DNA of 64,000 nt from Streptomyces sp. NBC_00433 (lineage in GTDB: Bacteria; Actinomycetota; Actinomycetes; Streptomycetales; Streptomycetaceae). Below, piece by piece: positions 17,526 through 25,808 of this stretch (positions are counted from its first letter, which is position 1; every line of letters starts with the position of its first letter). The notes beneath the pieces were generated by a model. It ran no database searches and had not been told where the DNA came from. It saw only the letters and a list, made by a program, of their open reading frames with translations. A program made the position numbers and the translations under genes. Where the stretch lies: assembly GCA_036015235.1 (NCBI GenBank), contig CP107926.1, positions 2,294,001-2,358,000 on the forward strand. The letters run 5' to 3'.

Positions 17526-19409
17526 GTGCCTGAGACCGCGCCGACCGGCCGACCCCGCCCCGCATCCGGTACATCGCGCCGCGGGTTACCGCCGGCGGCA
17601 GCCACCCTTCTGGCAGCGGCCGCCACGAGCGAGCCTGGCCACCCCGGCGACATCAGCGCAGCGCCGGAGCACCCGACCGCTTCGCCGCCCATCCGCCTCT
17701 CGCCCGCCGGCCCCGCTGCTGTGCTGGTGAAGGATGGGCAACAGCCGACGTGGTCCGTCCTGGACCCGGGAGCGCCGGCGTATCCGGGAGCAACCCGGCA
17801 CGCGCAGTGGGGAGTCAAAGTCTTCCGCGGGCGGCGCCTTCCGGCTGCCCTGGAGCCCTACCGCGCGCAAGCACACTCCTGGGAGATGCTGGTCCAGGAG
17901 CTGCTCACCGGGCAGCGGGACATCGCGCCGGCCCCGTCCGTCCTTCAACTGCGCGACTACCAGGCGCCGCGCGCGGAGGGCATCGCTGCCGCTCACCAGG
18001 CGGGCGCCCCAGGCTTTGCGCTGGTCTCGCCCACCGGCAGCGGGAAGACCATGACGGTGCTGGCCGGGCTCAACGCCAGACGCGCCCAGGTGCACACCAT
18101 CCTGGTGGTCACCAAACTGGGCGCCGTCCCGGCCTGGCGGCGCGCGATCACCTCATACGGCGCCGGCCAGCGGTGGGTGGTGATCAATCCTGAGCGGCTG
18201 TGGCGGCTGTTCCTCCACCGCCAGCACAACCTGGGGTCGCTCCCTGCCGAGCGGGCGAGCGCGCTCGCCGCCGCCTCGGGGCTGCCCCGTGTCCTGTTCG
18301 ATGCGGTAGTAGTCGACGAGAGCCAGGTTCTGGCTGCCCCCGACTCGGTCCGCTCTCGACTGGTGTACCGGCTGACCCATCCGCAGGACGGTTCACCGCC
18401 GCCGTTCTTCGTGCCTGCTTCGGCGACGCCGTTCTCCACCGTGCAGGAGACCAGCTACGCCGCTGACCTGATCGCGTTCGCCGCCCGGGTGCAGCCCCCC
18501 GCCGACCGCACCGGTACCGGCTACGCGCAGTGGGTGGAGAGCCTGCGGCCCGGCAGCGGGACGGACGACGACGGTAGCGTGAAGCGGATCAGGGAACTGC
18601 TGTACCGGCGGGGAGTGGGGTCGACCGCTACGCAGGAAGAACTGGGGCTGCCAACGCAGCGGCGGGAGATCCACTGGATCGAGCTGTCCACTGGTGAGAA
18701 GGAGATGTACGACGGCGCGTGGGCGCAGTTCATCCGCACCCACGGTCTTCGCAAGCTCCGTGAGCTGCGCCCGGGCCGCGCCGACCGCGGAAGCGAAGCG
18801 CTCAGGAATGTGCAGAAGGCGTCGATGCTCAAGGTTCCCCACGTCGCGCGGCACGTCGCCGGCCTGGTCCAGTCAGGTCACCAGGTTGTCGTTCCCGCCT
18901 GGTTCCTGGACACGGTGGACGCTCTGGCCGCCGATATCGCCCGCGAACTGTGGGCCCGCCATCTGCCCGATCATGTCTCGGTGATCACCGGTGAGCAGCC
19001 GGGGCTGCGCGAGGCGCGCCGGATTGCCTTCCAGCTCGGCCAGTCGCTGGTCTGCGTGACCAACGCGGTCGAGGCGCTGAATTTCCAGGCCGGCGAGCGG
19101 GACGTGGACGGCGCGGGCACCACCGCCACTACTGCACCGCGAATAACGGTCTTCGCCGACGTGCTGTGCGGCGGCAAGCAAAGCCTGCAGGCGGAAGGCC
19201 GAGCCCAACGCGACGGCCAGGTCGCCCCGTCCCACTACCTGGTGGTCCGCGGCACCCAGGAGCAGCTGTGGCTGGCCAGCGCTTTCTGGGCGCTGGCCGG
19301 CACCCAGGAGCTGGTCCACTCCTCCGCGGACGCCACATCGCTGGAAGAGCTGGCCTACCTGCTCGATGACGGCGCCGGCCAGGCCGCCAGCACCAAGGCG
19401 TCGCTATGA
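17526..19409 (+). CDS. SF2 DNA translocase/helicase, SNF2-like, of the CRISPR block
   Basis: A 627-residue protein from GTG 17526, chosen for its AGAGGA site; the upstream open frame is low-complexity and unconvincing. Walker A SPTGSGKTMT is near residue 168, Walker B VVVDESQ near 263, motif III PASATPF near 298 and motif VI QAEGRAQRDGQ near 555. The final motif resembles SNF2 proteins (QxxxRxxRxGQ) more than Cas3. I see no HD nuclease domain: the first 130 residues are Pro/Ala-rich with no HD pair. It ends four bases into the cas8e start (ATGA), so it belongs to the operon and likely replaces Cas3 as the DNA-moving part. Catalytic fragmentation of DNA is not predicted. Confidence 0.82.
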   Translation: MPETAPTGRPRPASGTSRRGLPPAAATLLAAAATSEPGHPGDISAAPEHPTASPPIRLSPAGPAAVLVKDGQQPTWSVLDPGAPAYPGATRHAQWGVKVFRGRRLPAALEPYRAQAHSWEMLVQELLTGQRDIAPAPSVLQLRDYQAPRAEGIAAAHQAGAPGFALVSPTGSGKTMTVLAGLNARRAQVHTILVVTKLGAVPAWRRAITSYGAGQRWVVINPERLWRLFLHRQHNLGSLPAERASALAAASGLPRVLFDAVVVDESQVLAAPDSVRSRLVYRLTHPQDGSPPPFFVPASATPFSTVQETSYAADLIAFAARVQPPADRTGTGYAQWVESLRPGSGTDDDGSVKRIRELLYRRGVGSTATQEELGLPTQRREIHWIELSTGEKEMYDGAWAQFIRTHGLRKLRELRPGRADRGSEALRNVQKASMLKVPHVARHVAGLVQSGHQVVVPAWFLDTVDALAADIARELWARHLPDHVSVITGEQPGLREARRIAFQLGQSLVCVTNAVEALNFQAGERDVDGAGTTATTAPRITVFADVLCGGKQSLQAEGRAQRDGQVAPSHYLVVRGTQEQLWLASAFWALAGTQELVHSSADATSLEELAYLLDDGAGQAASTKASL

Positions 19410-21625
19410 GCCATCCCGCCACCCTTTCATGGAGCCTTGCCGACCGGCCGTGGATCCGGTGCGTCGGTCTCGACGGCCGTGCCCATCTGCTGTCCCTGCT
19501 CGACGCGCTGGAACGCTGCGGCCAGATACGGCTGGCGGCACCGGATCCTCTCGTGCGGATAGCCACCGCCCGCCTCCTCCTCGCCGTCGCCTACAGCGCC
19601 GGCTGCGCCCCGGCCGGCTTCGACGACTACCTCCGGCAGATCCGCCGCGGTGTGGACCTCGCCCCGGTCACCGGCTGGATCCACGCCAACGCCGACCAGC
19701 TGGACCTGTTCCACCCCGAGTACCCGTTCTTCCAGGACGCTGGCATGCGGGACCTTGCCGGCCAGCGCGAGGCCACCGTGCCGGTCCACTTCCTAGACCT
19801 GACAGCCGCGCGAACCGGCCAGCTGTTGCACGACCACCGGCACCGCTACAACGGGCAGCCACTGCCGACGAGTAGGGCGGTGGAGCTGCTGCTCGTGCAG
19901 CAGTTATGGGCCAAGGGCGGCCGTATTCCGACGAAGTCGACGCTCTACGGCCGGGGCAGCGAGGTGGCGGGCGGCAGCACAGCGGCGGCCAGCCTGCTGT
20001 GGCTGCCGGAGACGATCCTGGCGGAGCTGCTGGCGTGGCGGCTGACCCCCCTGGCGTGTCCGGTGGGCACCGCGACCTGGTCCTACCGGCCGCGCCCCGA
20101 GGACGATCAGGGCCGCCACGGCACCCCCACCGGGGAGAGTGACGCTCTGACGTGGATGTCCCGCCGTATCCTGCTGCACCCGCAGGCATCCGACGGCGGG
20201 CAGGTCGCTGTCACCCAACTGGCCGCGGGCTGGCGGATCCAGCCGGGCGAGACACCCCTGACCCGCAGACCCGGCATGAGCGACGTCGCTGAAGCCATCG
20301 GCGGAAAACCACTGTGGGCCTCCGCGGTGACCAGCGACACCGATCTTGCTCCCCTGGCGGAGGCGTGGTGGGCAGCCGGCCCCGGGAGCTGGGCGGCGAC
20401 CGCGCGGCAGGCTGCCGAAGACCTGGGCCACCAGCCAGACCTGACAGCCGCCGGCATCGCGGCCCCGGCAAACGCCGGGTACACCTGCACCCGACAGGTC
20501 TTCGCCCCCGGGCACCTCATGGCAGACCCGGAACTGCGTGACGCGGCCGACACCGTCATGGTCTTCCGCCGCCGCGCTCACGGAGCGGCACCCGATCCGG
20601 ACACAGCCACCACCGCCGCCGGACTGCTCCGCCGCGAGCTCGGCACCAAGCTGCCGCCCGGCTTCGGCTCTGACTTCCTCCACGATCCGGCATTCCGTGC
20701 CGCGCCGCGCCGGCACCGCGAAGCCGCTCTGCTCGCCAGCGCCCGCCCTTTACAGGATCCAGATCCGGTACGCCGCGGCAGGCGGCTGGCCGTCTTGGAA
20801 GACGCCGTCCGCACCGCCGACATTGCACCTTCCGCAGCCGTGGCGCCGGTGTCAGCGGTGCCGGCCGCAGTCGGCCAGCAGGAGCTGTTCCAGGTCTCCG
20901 AACACGGAACTGTGGTCCTTCCCGTCATGTCGCAGGCGCCGGCGGACGAACTGGGCATCGCCTCCCCCGCGCTGACGGGATACGCCGCGCGGGACCTGTT
21001 CGTCACCAAGGAGACCGCCGCACTGGACGCCGCCAAACCGCGGCGTCACCGCCGTTCGGGCCCGGTGCCGGACGGTGAACTGGAGATGCCCGCCCGGGAA
21101 CGGCGGCTGGCGATGCTGCTGGGCGCCTGGGCCCATACCTCCCGTATGAGCGCAACGCTGCGTGATCTGGCCTTCTGGCTCGCCCTTCCAGATCCGGACA
21201 TCCCCGCCTGCCGACTGGTCACCGATCCGTTCCCCGCCGAGCAGCACGACGCCGCCGCAACCACGGCGGCGCTGTTCGCCCTGCACCGCCGACACAACCG
21301 CAGTGCCCCCGTCCACGGCAGCGTCCCGGTGCCCTGGCTGATGCGCCAGGTCCACGGACCGGCCCACCGGGCCACCACCGCCGCCCTGGTCACGATGGTT
21401 CGCTCACCGACCATCGCCGCGATGCGCCCGCTGCTCGCGGCCCAGATCCGCTCCGCCGCCAACGCCGGAGCCGCTCCGTCCTGGGGACAGCTCTTCGGTG
21501 ATCTGGCGCACTGGGACGGCCCCGCCGTCCGGGAACGCTGGACCCAGCTGTATTTCGGCCGACGCTCCGTACCCCGTCACCTCTCCGCCACCGATTCCCG
21601 CGACCAGGAAGCACCCACCCCGTGA
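19406..21625 (+). CDS. cas8e: Cas8e-Cas11e fusion, type I-E Cascade large and small subunits
   Basis: A 739-residue protein, much longer than a normal Cas8e/Cse1 of about 500. Residues 1-500 look like Cas8e: an N-terminal Trp-rich part with WIHANADQLDLFHPEYPFFQD, RYNGQPLPTSRAVELLLVQQ, then the helical part. From about residue 570 it reads like Cas11e/Cse2: ERRLAMLLGAWAHTSRM, LPDPDIPACRLVTDPFP and the closing WGQLFGDLAHWDGPAVRERW, typical of the Cse2 end. So the two subunits are joined. This would couple PAM recognition and R-loop support in one chain. Starts with ATGA overlap on the SF2 gene; the stop overlaps cas7e. Confidence 0.85.
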   Translation: MSHPATLSWSLADRPWIRCVGLDGRAHLLSLLDALERCGQIRLAAPDPLVRIATARLLLAVAYSAGCAPAGFDDYLRQIRRGVDLAPVTGWIHANADQLDLFHPEYPFFQDAGMRDLAGQREATVPVHFLDLTAARTGQLLHDHRHRYNGQPLPTSRAVELLLVQQLWAKGGRIPTKSTLYGRGSEVAGGSTAAASLLWLPETILAELLAWRLTPLACPVGTATWSYRPRPEDDQGRHGTPTGESDALTWMSRRILLHPQASDGGQVAVTQLAAGWRIQPGETPLTRRPGMSDVAEAIGGKPLWASAVTSDTDLAPLAEAWWAAGPGSWAATARQAAEDLGHQPDLTAAGIAAPANAGYTCTRQVFAPGHLMADPELRDAADTVMVFRRRAHGAAPDPDTATTAAGLLRRELGTKLPPGFGSDFLHDPAFRAAPRRHREAALLASARPLQDPDPVRRGRRLAVLEDAVRTADIAPSAAVAPVSAVPAAVGQQELFQVSEHGTVVLPVMSQAPADELGIASPALTGYAARDLFVTKETAALDAAKPRRHRRSGPVPDGELEMPARERRLAMLLGAWAHTSRMSATLRDLAFWLALPDPDIPACRLVTDPFPAEQHDAAATTAALFALHRRHNRSAPVHGSVPVPWLMRQVHGPAHRATTAALVTMVRSPTIAAMRPLLAAQIRSAANAGAAPSWGQLFGDLAHWDGPAVRERWTQLYFGRRSVPRHLSATDSRDQEAPTP

Positions 21626-22848
21626 CCAGCGCAACCGACCTCCACCTCTCCGGCACCGGCTTCACCATCGACCTTTCAGGTGTTCCCGGTCCGTTCGTCA
21701 CCGTGCATTCGCTCACCACGCTGTCCGGCGTCGCCTTGAACCGCGACCAGCTCGGCCGACCCAAAACCATCACCATCGGCGGTGTCGAACGCATGCGGAT
21801 CTCCTCCCAGTCACAGGTACGGGCTATCCGCGACGCGATGCGCACCTCTACGCTCCCCGGTGAGGTCCCCGCCGCCAACAGCCGCTACCTGCCCCGGGCA
21901 GTCTCCCGGCGCCTGCAGGAAACCGGCACCGACACTGCGGACGCCGACCCCGCGGCGGCCCTGATCGTCGCCGCCGCCGGAATGACCATCGACCCCACCG
22001 ACCCTCACCGCACCCGCGCCGCCGTCGTCCTGCCGGACACCGCACCCGACGTGCTGGCCGCCCTGGTCACGCTCAACTGGGACGACCTGGAGGAGGCCCG
22101 GGTCAAGGCTGAGCACATCATCGCCGGCGCCGTGGCACCGCCGCCCGGCACAAGGCGCCCGCCGAAAGCAGGAAACTCCCTCAACGCCGCCGCCGCGCTC
22201 GTCCCGCCCGCCGTTGCCGCCCAGGCCCGCGAAGCCTTCGGCCCCGGACGCTCCGACATACAACTGTTCGGGCGGATGCTCACCGAACTCCCGCCGCCGA
22301 ACGGGCACATACGCTCCGCCGTGGCGGTCGCCCACGGATTCTCGGTCGACGCCACGCTCACCTTCGCCGACGACTTCGCCACCCGCGACGATTGGAACGA
22401 TCTCGGGGTCTTCGCCTCCAGCATGCTCGGCCAGCAACTACTCGCCTCCGGCACCTTGTACCGCTGGGCCGCCCTGGACCGGCGCCTCCTGCGTGCCAAC
22501 CTGGCCGAATCCGACCCCGACCCCGACCGTGTCGAGGCAACCGCGCGAAGCATGGAACAACGGTTCCTCACTGCCGCCACCTACACGCTGCCCTCGGGGG
22601 GAAAGAGCCGCACCGGCGCCGCCGCCTGGCCCACCCTGGCCGTCGCCGCGACCTGCCCCCTGCCGCTCACCGCAGCCGCCGCGTTCGAAGACCCCGTGCC
22701 CGCCCCGGCGGGCACCGAAGCCGCCACCCGCCTGGCCCGCTACCTGCGCCGAGCCCACCTGATCGCAGGGGTCGCCCGGTGGCTCCCCCCCAACGCCGAA
22801 CCCGCGCCCGCCGAGCTGCCCGGACAGCTCACCGTAGAAGCCGGCTGA
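21622..22848 (+). CDS. cas7e: Cas7e (Cse4/CasC), Cascade backbone
   Basis: A 408-residue protein. The N-terminal signature FVTVHSLTTLSGVALNRDQ then GRPKTITIGGVERMRISSQ and RAIRDAMR is the hallmark of Cas7e (LNRDxxGxPK, RxSSQxxKRA). It forms the helical backbone that holds the crRNA spacer. GTG at 21622 overlaps the previous stop; three bases separate its end from cas5e. All conserved segments are present, so it is probably functional. Confidence 0.95.
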   Translation: MTSATDLHLSGTGFTIDLSGVPGPFVTVHSLTTLSGVALNRDQLGRPKTITIGGVERMRISSQSQVRAIRDAMRTSTLPGEVPAANSRYLPRAVSRRLQETGTDTADADPAAALIVAAAGMTIDPTDPHRTRAAVVLPDTAPDVLAALVTLNWDDLEEARVKAEHIIAGAVAPPPGTRRPPKAGNSLNAAAALVPPAVAAQAREAFGPGRSDIQLFGRMLTELPPPNGHIRSAVAVAHGFSVDATLTFADDFATRDDWNDLGVFASSMLGQQLLASGTLYRWAALDRRLLRANLAESDPDPDRVEATARSMEQRFLTAATYTLPSGGKSRTGAAAWPTLAVAATCPLPLTAAAAFEDPVPAPAGTEAATRLARYLRRAHLIAGVARWLPPNAEPAPAELPGQLTVEAG

Positions 22849-22851
22849 CCC

Positions 22852-23601
22852 ATGGCCACCACCGTGCTGATCCGCCTGTCCGGCCCGCTCCAGTCCTACG
22901 GCGCCTCCTCACACTGGACCGAACGGGAAACCGGACCCCGGCCCGCCAAGTCCGCCGTGGCCGGCCTGATCGCCAACGCCCTGGGACGAGAGCGGTCGGC
23001 GGACATTTCCGAGCTGCGCGCCATGACCTTCGCCGTCCGCGCCGACCGGCCCGGCCACGTCCTCACCGACGACCAGACCGCCGGCGGCGGGGCATTCCCC
23101 TTCTACGCCTTCGAAACCAGCGCACCCGGCGGAGACCTCCGCAACTACGGGGTGCCGCGGAAACCTCTACGCCGGCCCGATGGAACCGTCCAGGCCCCCT
23201 GGATAGGGGAAACCCGCGCCCCGGTCCAGTTCCGCAAGCACTATCTCGCCGACGCCGCGTTCCTCGCCGGGATGACCACCGACGACCACAGCTTGGCCGA
23301 ACACATCGTCCGGGCCCTGCGTCACCCGAGCGGACTGCTCTTCCTCGGTCGGCGATGCTGCCCGCTCTCCCACGCCCCCGCCTACGGCACCACACCGCTC
23401 GGTGCCGACGCCTGGCCCGACCGGATCCCCCTGCTCCCCGAGGCAACCACCGCCACACCACGGACCTGGACGGAAACCATCCCCCAGCCGGGCGCCACGC
23501 CGAGCCCCGAGCAGGTGCCCACCACGTACCTCGAACGCGACCACCCCCTGATGTTCCTTCTGCCCGCCACCGCGACCCCGCCCACGACCGAGGAGCCATG
23601 A
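22852..23601 (+). CDS. cas5e: Cas5e (CasD), binds crRNA 5' handle
   Basis: A 249-residue protein starting MATTVLIRLSGPLQSYG, the classic Cas5 N-terminus, followed by KSAVAGLIANALGRER (family KSxVxGLLAxALG) and RKHYLADAAFLAGM. These are Cas5e markers. It caps the 5' end of the crRNA and contacts Cas8e. It starts three bases after cas7e and overlaps cas6e by four bases. It is a stand-alone gene with no fused nuclease. Confidence 0.95.
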   Translation: MATTVLIRLSGPLQSYGASSHWTERETGPRPAKSAVAGLIANALGRERSADISELRAMTFAVRADRPGHVLTDDQTAGGGAFPFYAFETSAPGGDLRNYGVPRKPLRRPDGTVQAPWIGETRAPVQFRKHYLADAAFLAGMTTDDHSLAEHIVRALRHPSGLLFLGRRCCPLSHAPAYGTTPLGADAWPDRIPLLPEATTATPRTWTETIPQPGATPSPEQVPTTYLERDHPLMFLLPATATPPTTEEP

Positions 23602-24314
23602 CCACCCCCGCAACCACCACCGCCCAGCCCGCCACCGACGGCCCGGTCGGCCTGCAGGTATGGCGCTCGGCACTCACCTTGCCCGCCGAGCAGCAACACC
23701 TGTGCCTGGATGTGCAGGAACTCCACCGCCTGGTCATGCGCGGCTTCCGCGACCCCCGCACGGTCACCGCGACCCGCACCCCGCGCCCCGCCGGCATCCT
23801 GTTCGCCGCCCGCCGCAGCACACCGCTAAGGGACCCCGACACCCGCCGCCTCAGCGCCGGCGCTCCCGAAGCGATCCTCGTCCAATCACCCCAACCACCC
23901 GACTGGAGCCACCTGCTGAAGACAGGCGCCCTGACCGCGGCCACGGTCAATCCCGTACGGGAGCACTACAACACCGGGGACACCATCGAGGGCCGCACCT
24001 TCGCCAACCCCGTCGCCCACGACCGCCGGACCGGCCGGAATCTGAGCAGGCGAACCGCCCAGGAGTGCGGCGACTGGCTCCGCGGAAAACTGCACCAGCA
24101 GGGACTCGACCTCAGCCCGCAGCACATCGCAATGAGCGAAGGCCACAGCGTCACCGGCATGCACGGAAGCGATCCCGTCAAGTTCATCTTCCGGGAGATG
24201 TTCGTGACTGGGACCGTCACCGACGTCCACAAGTTCCACGCCCTCCTGGCAGGCGGATTCGGCAGAGCGAAAGCCTACGGGTGCGGATTGCTGCTCACGC
24301 GTCCGGTAAACTGA
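23598..24314 (+). CDS. cas6e: Cas6e (CasE/Cse3), crRNA-processing endoribonuclease
   Basis: A 238-residue protein. The N-terminal half has VQELHRLVMRGF, with the His that corresponds to the catalytic His of Cas6e. The C-terminal Gly-rich loop is GGFGRAKAYGCGLLL (family GIGxxKAxGxGLL). This means that repeat cleavage should still work, so a CRISPR array of the matching repeat type must exist somewhere. No array lies next to it. It is the last gene in the operon; a hairpin with a T-run follows. Confidence 0.95.
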   Translation: MTTPATTTAQPATDGPVGLQVWRSALTLPAEQQHLCLDVQELHRLVMRGFRDPRTVTATRTPRPAGILFAARRSTPLRDPDTRRLSAGAPEAILVQSPQPPDWSHLLKTGALTAATVNPVREHYNTGDTIEGRTFANPVAHDRRTGRNLSRRTAQECGDWLRGKLHQQGLDLSPQHIAMSEGHSVTGMHGSDPVKFIFREMFVTGTVTDVHKFHALLAGGFGRAKAYGCGLLLTRPVN

Positions 24315-24335
24315 ACATTGCGCTCACGCGCCCTT

Positions 24336-24373
24336 CCTGCCCTCTTGGCAGGCTGAACCCCACGAATTTTTTT
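24336..24373 (+). terminator. Probable terminator of the cas operon
   Basis: Perfect six-base hairpin CCTGCC (24336-24341)/GGCAGG (24347-24352), then seven T at 24367-24373. The T-run is unusually long for this DNA, although 14 bases separate it from the stem. Confidence 0.5.
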
Positions 24374-25232
24374 GGGACTTCCCTTCCCTCCCATCGGAGG
24401 GCACTCGCAGATCACCGCGCAAAAGCGGTCAACGCTAAGCCGGTATTGATCCTCGCGCCGGGCGGCCCTGCCGTCGTTGGCCATCGACCGGGCACCGGTG
24501 ACCGTACGGACTCGCAACACCGCGAGCCGAGAGGTCATCGGGGCCACCGGCGGATGACTCGTCGAGCAGCGTGTGGACCGGCTGTACTTCCACCTCTCCA
24601 CCCGCCACTGCGACTGGTTGCCCCTGTCCTGAGCCTCGGCACGAGCGTCACGCGTCATATCGCCTGGGATGGAAGGGCGCCTGCCCCGGGGCGTTGTGAG
24701 GGAAGGTGTCCTCGGGGCGCGGCGCGGCTCGATAGCCTGCCGCAGTGACTAGTGACGGAGAAGGACGCGTGTGGCCCGGCGGAACGACGGACGATCTTCC
24801 GGCCCTGACGGACGTGTACGGGACGGACCGTCACTCACGGTGACGCATCCTCCCTGTCCGCAAGTGAAGCCATTCCCGGACGAGGCAACGTCACCACTCG
24901 AGTGGACGCCTATCGTGCGATATCCCACGAGTTCTCCTGAGCACCCGTAGCCGCGCGACGCCGGTCTCGCCTGTGCCTGACCGCGAGAGAGCCCGGCCGC
25001 ACCGGGGGGGTGATGCGGACGGGCTCATTCTCGGCACCCAGCGGGGAGAACCTGCTGCGCCGTCACGCCCGTTGGGGCGGGGCGTGGAGCACCAGTGTCC
25101 CCCGCCCATCGCCCCACAGGTGGGAAACCGCTGGAAAGCCCTCCACGGGACAGTGGTGGGGCGGGCTGTCCAGTACCAGCGCACCGCCGCGGCCAACGCC
25201 AGATTGTCACACTGGCGTCGTAGCATCACTGC
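24374..25232. other. Gene-free stretch after cas6e, no repeats of CRISPR type
   Basis: About 860 bases without a convincing gene. It is where a CRISPR array would normally stand after cas6e, but I see no 28-29-base repeats with regular spacers. Open frames here (for example on minus from 25210 or 24891) have no binding site or recognisable content. A small inverted repeat CGTCAC/GTGACG lies at 24829-24845. It could hold a promoter for the gene at 25233. Confidence 0.5.
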
Positions 25233-25583
25233 ATGGCTGATCTCCCCACCCACCTGGTTGACCTGCAACGACGCGTCAACGCGGCGCGTATGGACGTCGA
25301 GACGCATCGCAAGGAAGTGGACAAGCGGCGCGTCCAAGAGGCCGACGATGCCGACAAGGCACGGAAGGCCGCCGGGGAAGAGGTCCCCGAGGTACCCAGG
25401 TGGGCCCGACGCCTGCCCGAGTGGACGGCGGAGGACGACGCCAAGCACATGGACCTGATGGCAGCGGTCATCGAAGCTGCCGCAGCGCTGCGCGCGGGCG
25501 TCATCGCCGACCCCGGGGCCAGCCCCGACTACAAGACGGCGCAAGCCCTCCACGGCGCGGCAAGGGTCAGCGCTGAGGAGTAG
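25233..25583 (+). CDS. Hypothetical coiled-coil small protein
   Basis: A 116-residue protein with a long charged helix at residues 8-50 (LQRRVNAARMDVETHRKEVDKRR and on), then WARRLPEWTAEDDAKHMDL and an Ala-rich helix. It is acidic and probably a coiled coil. It has no close neighbour on the same strand and no clear operon. Homology is unknown. The ATG at 25233 has only a weak binding site. Confidence 0.55.
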   Translation: MADLPTHLVDLQRRVNAARMDVETHRKEVDKRRVQEADDADKARKAAGEEVPEVPRWARRLPEWTAEDDAKHMDLMAAVIEAAAALRAGVIADPGASPDYKTAQALHGAARVSAEE

Positions 25584-25808
25584 GAACGGCCATCGGCAGT
25601 GGTGCGGCGGTGAGCCGGACCGGTCAGCCCGACGTCTCGTCTAACCCTGCCGCTGGATGTGCTCTCAAGCTCCTCGCTACACCACTCCAGAAACATGTCC
25701 AGGTCCGGGCCGACCTCGGGCGAGCCCGCCGACCGTTGAGGAACGCGCCCGCGGCCACAGCCGCTCGGGGACGGACCGCCGTATCCCCTGCACCGGGGCG
25801 GAGCGCTC

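Noticed and set aside
22392..24314. 640-codon plus frame overlapping cas7e, cas5e and cas6e
   Set aside because: Arg/Pro/His-rich shadow frame; its last part is simply cas6e, and its start falls inside cas7e.
24315..25232. CRISPR array expected after cas6e
   Set aside because: No repeated 28-29-base unit could be found by eye; only short unrelated inverted repeats.
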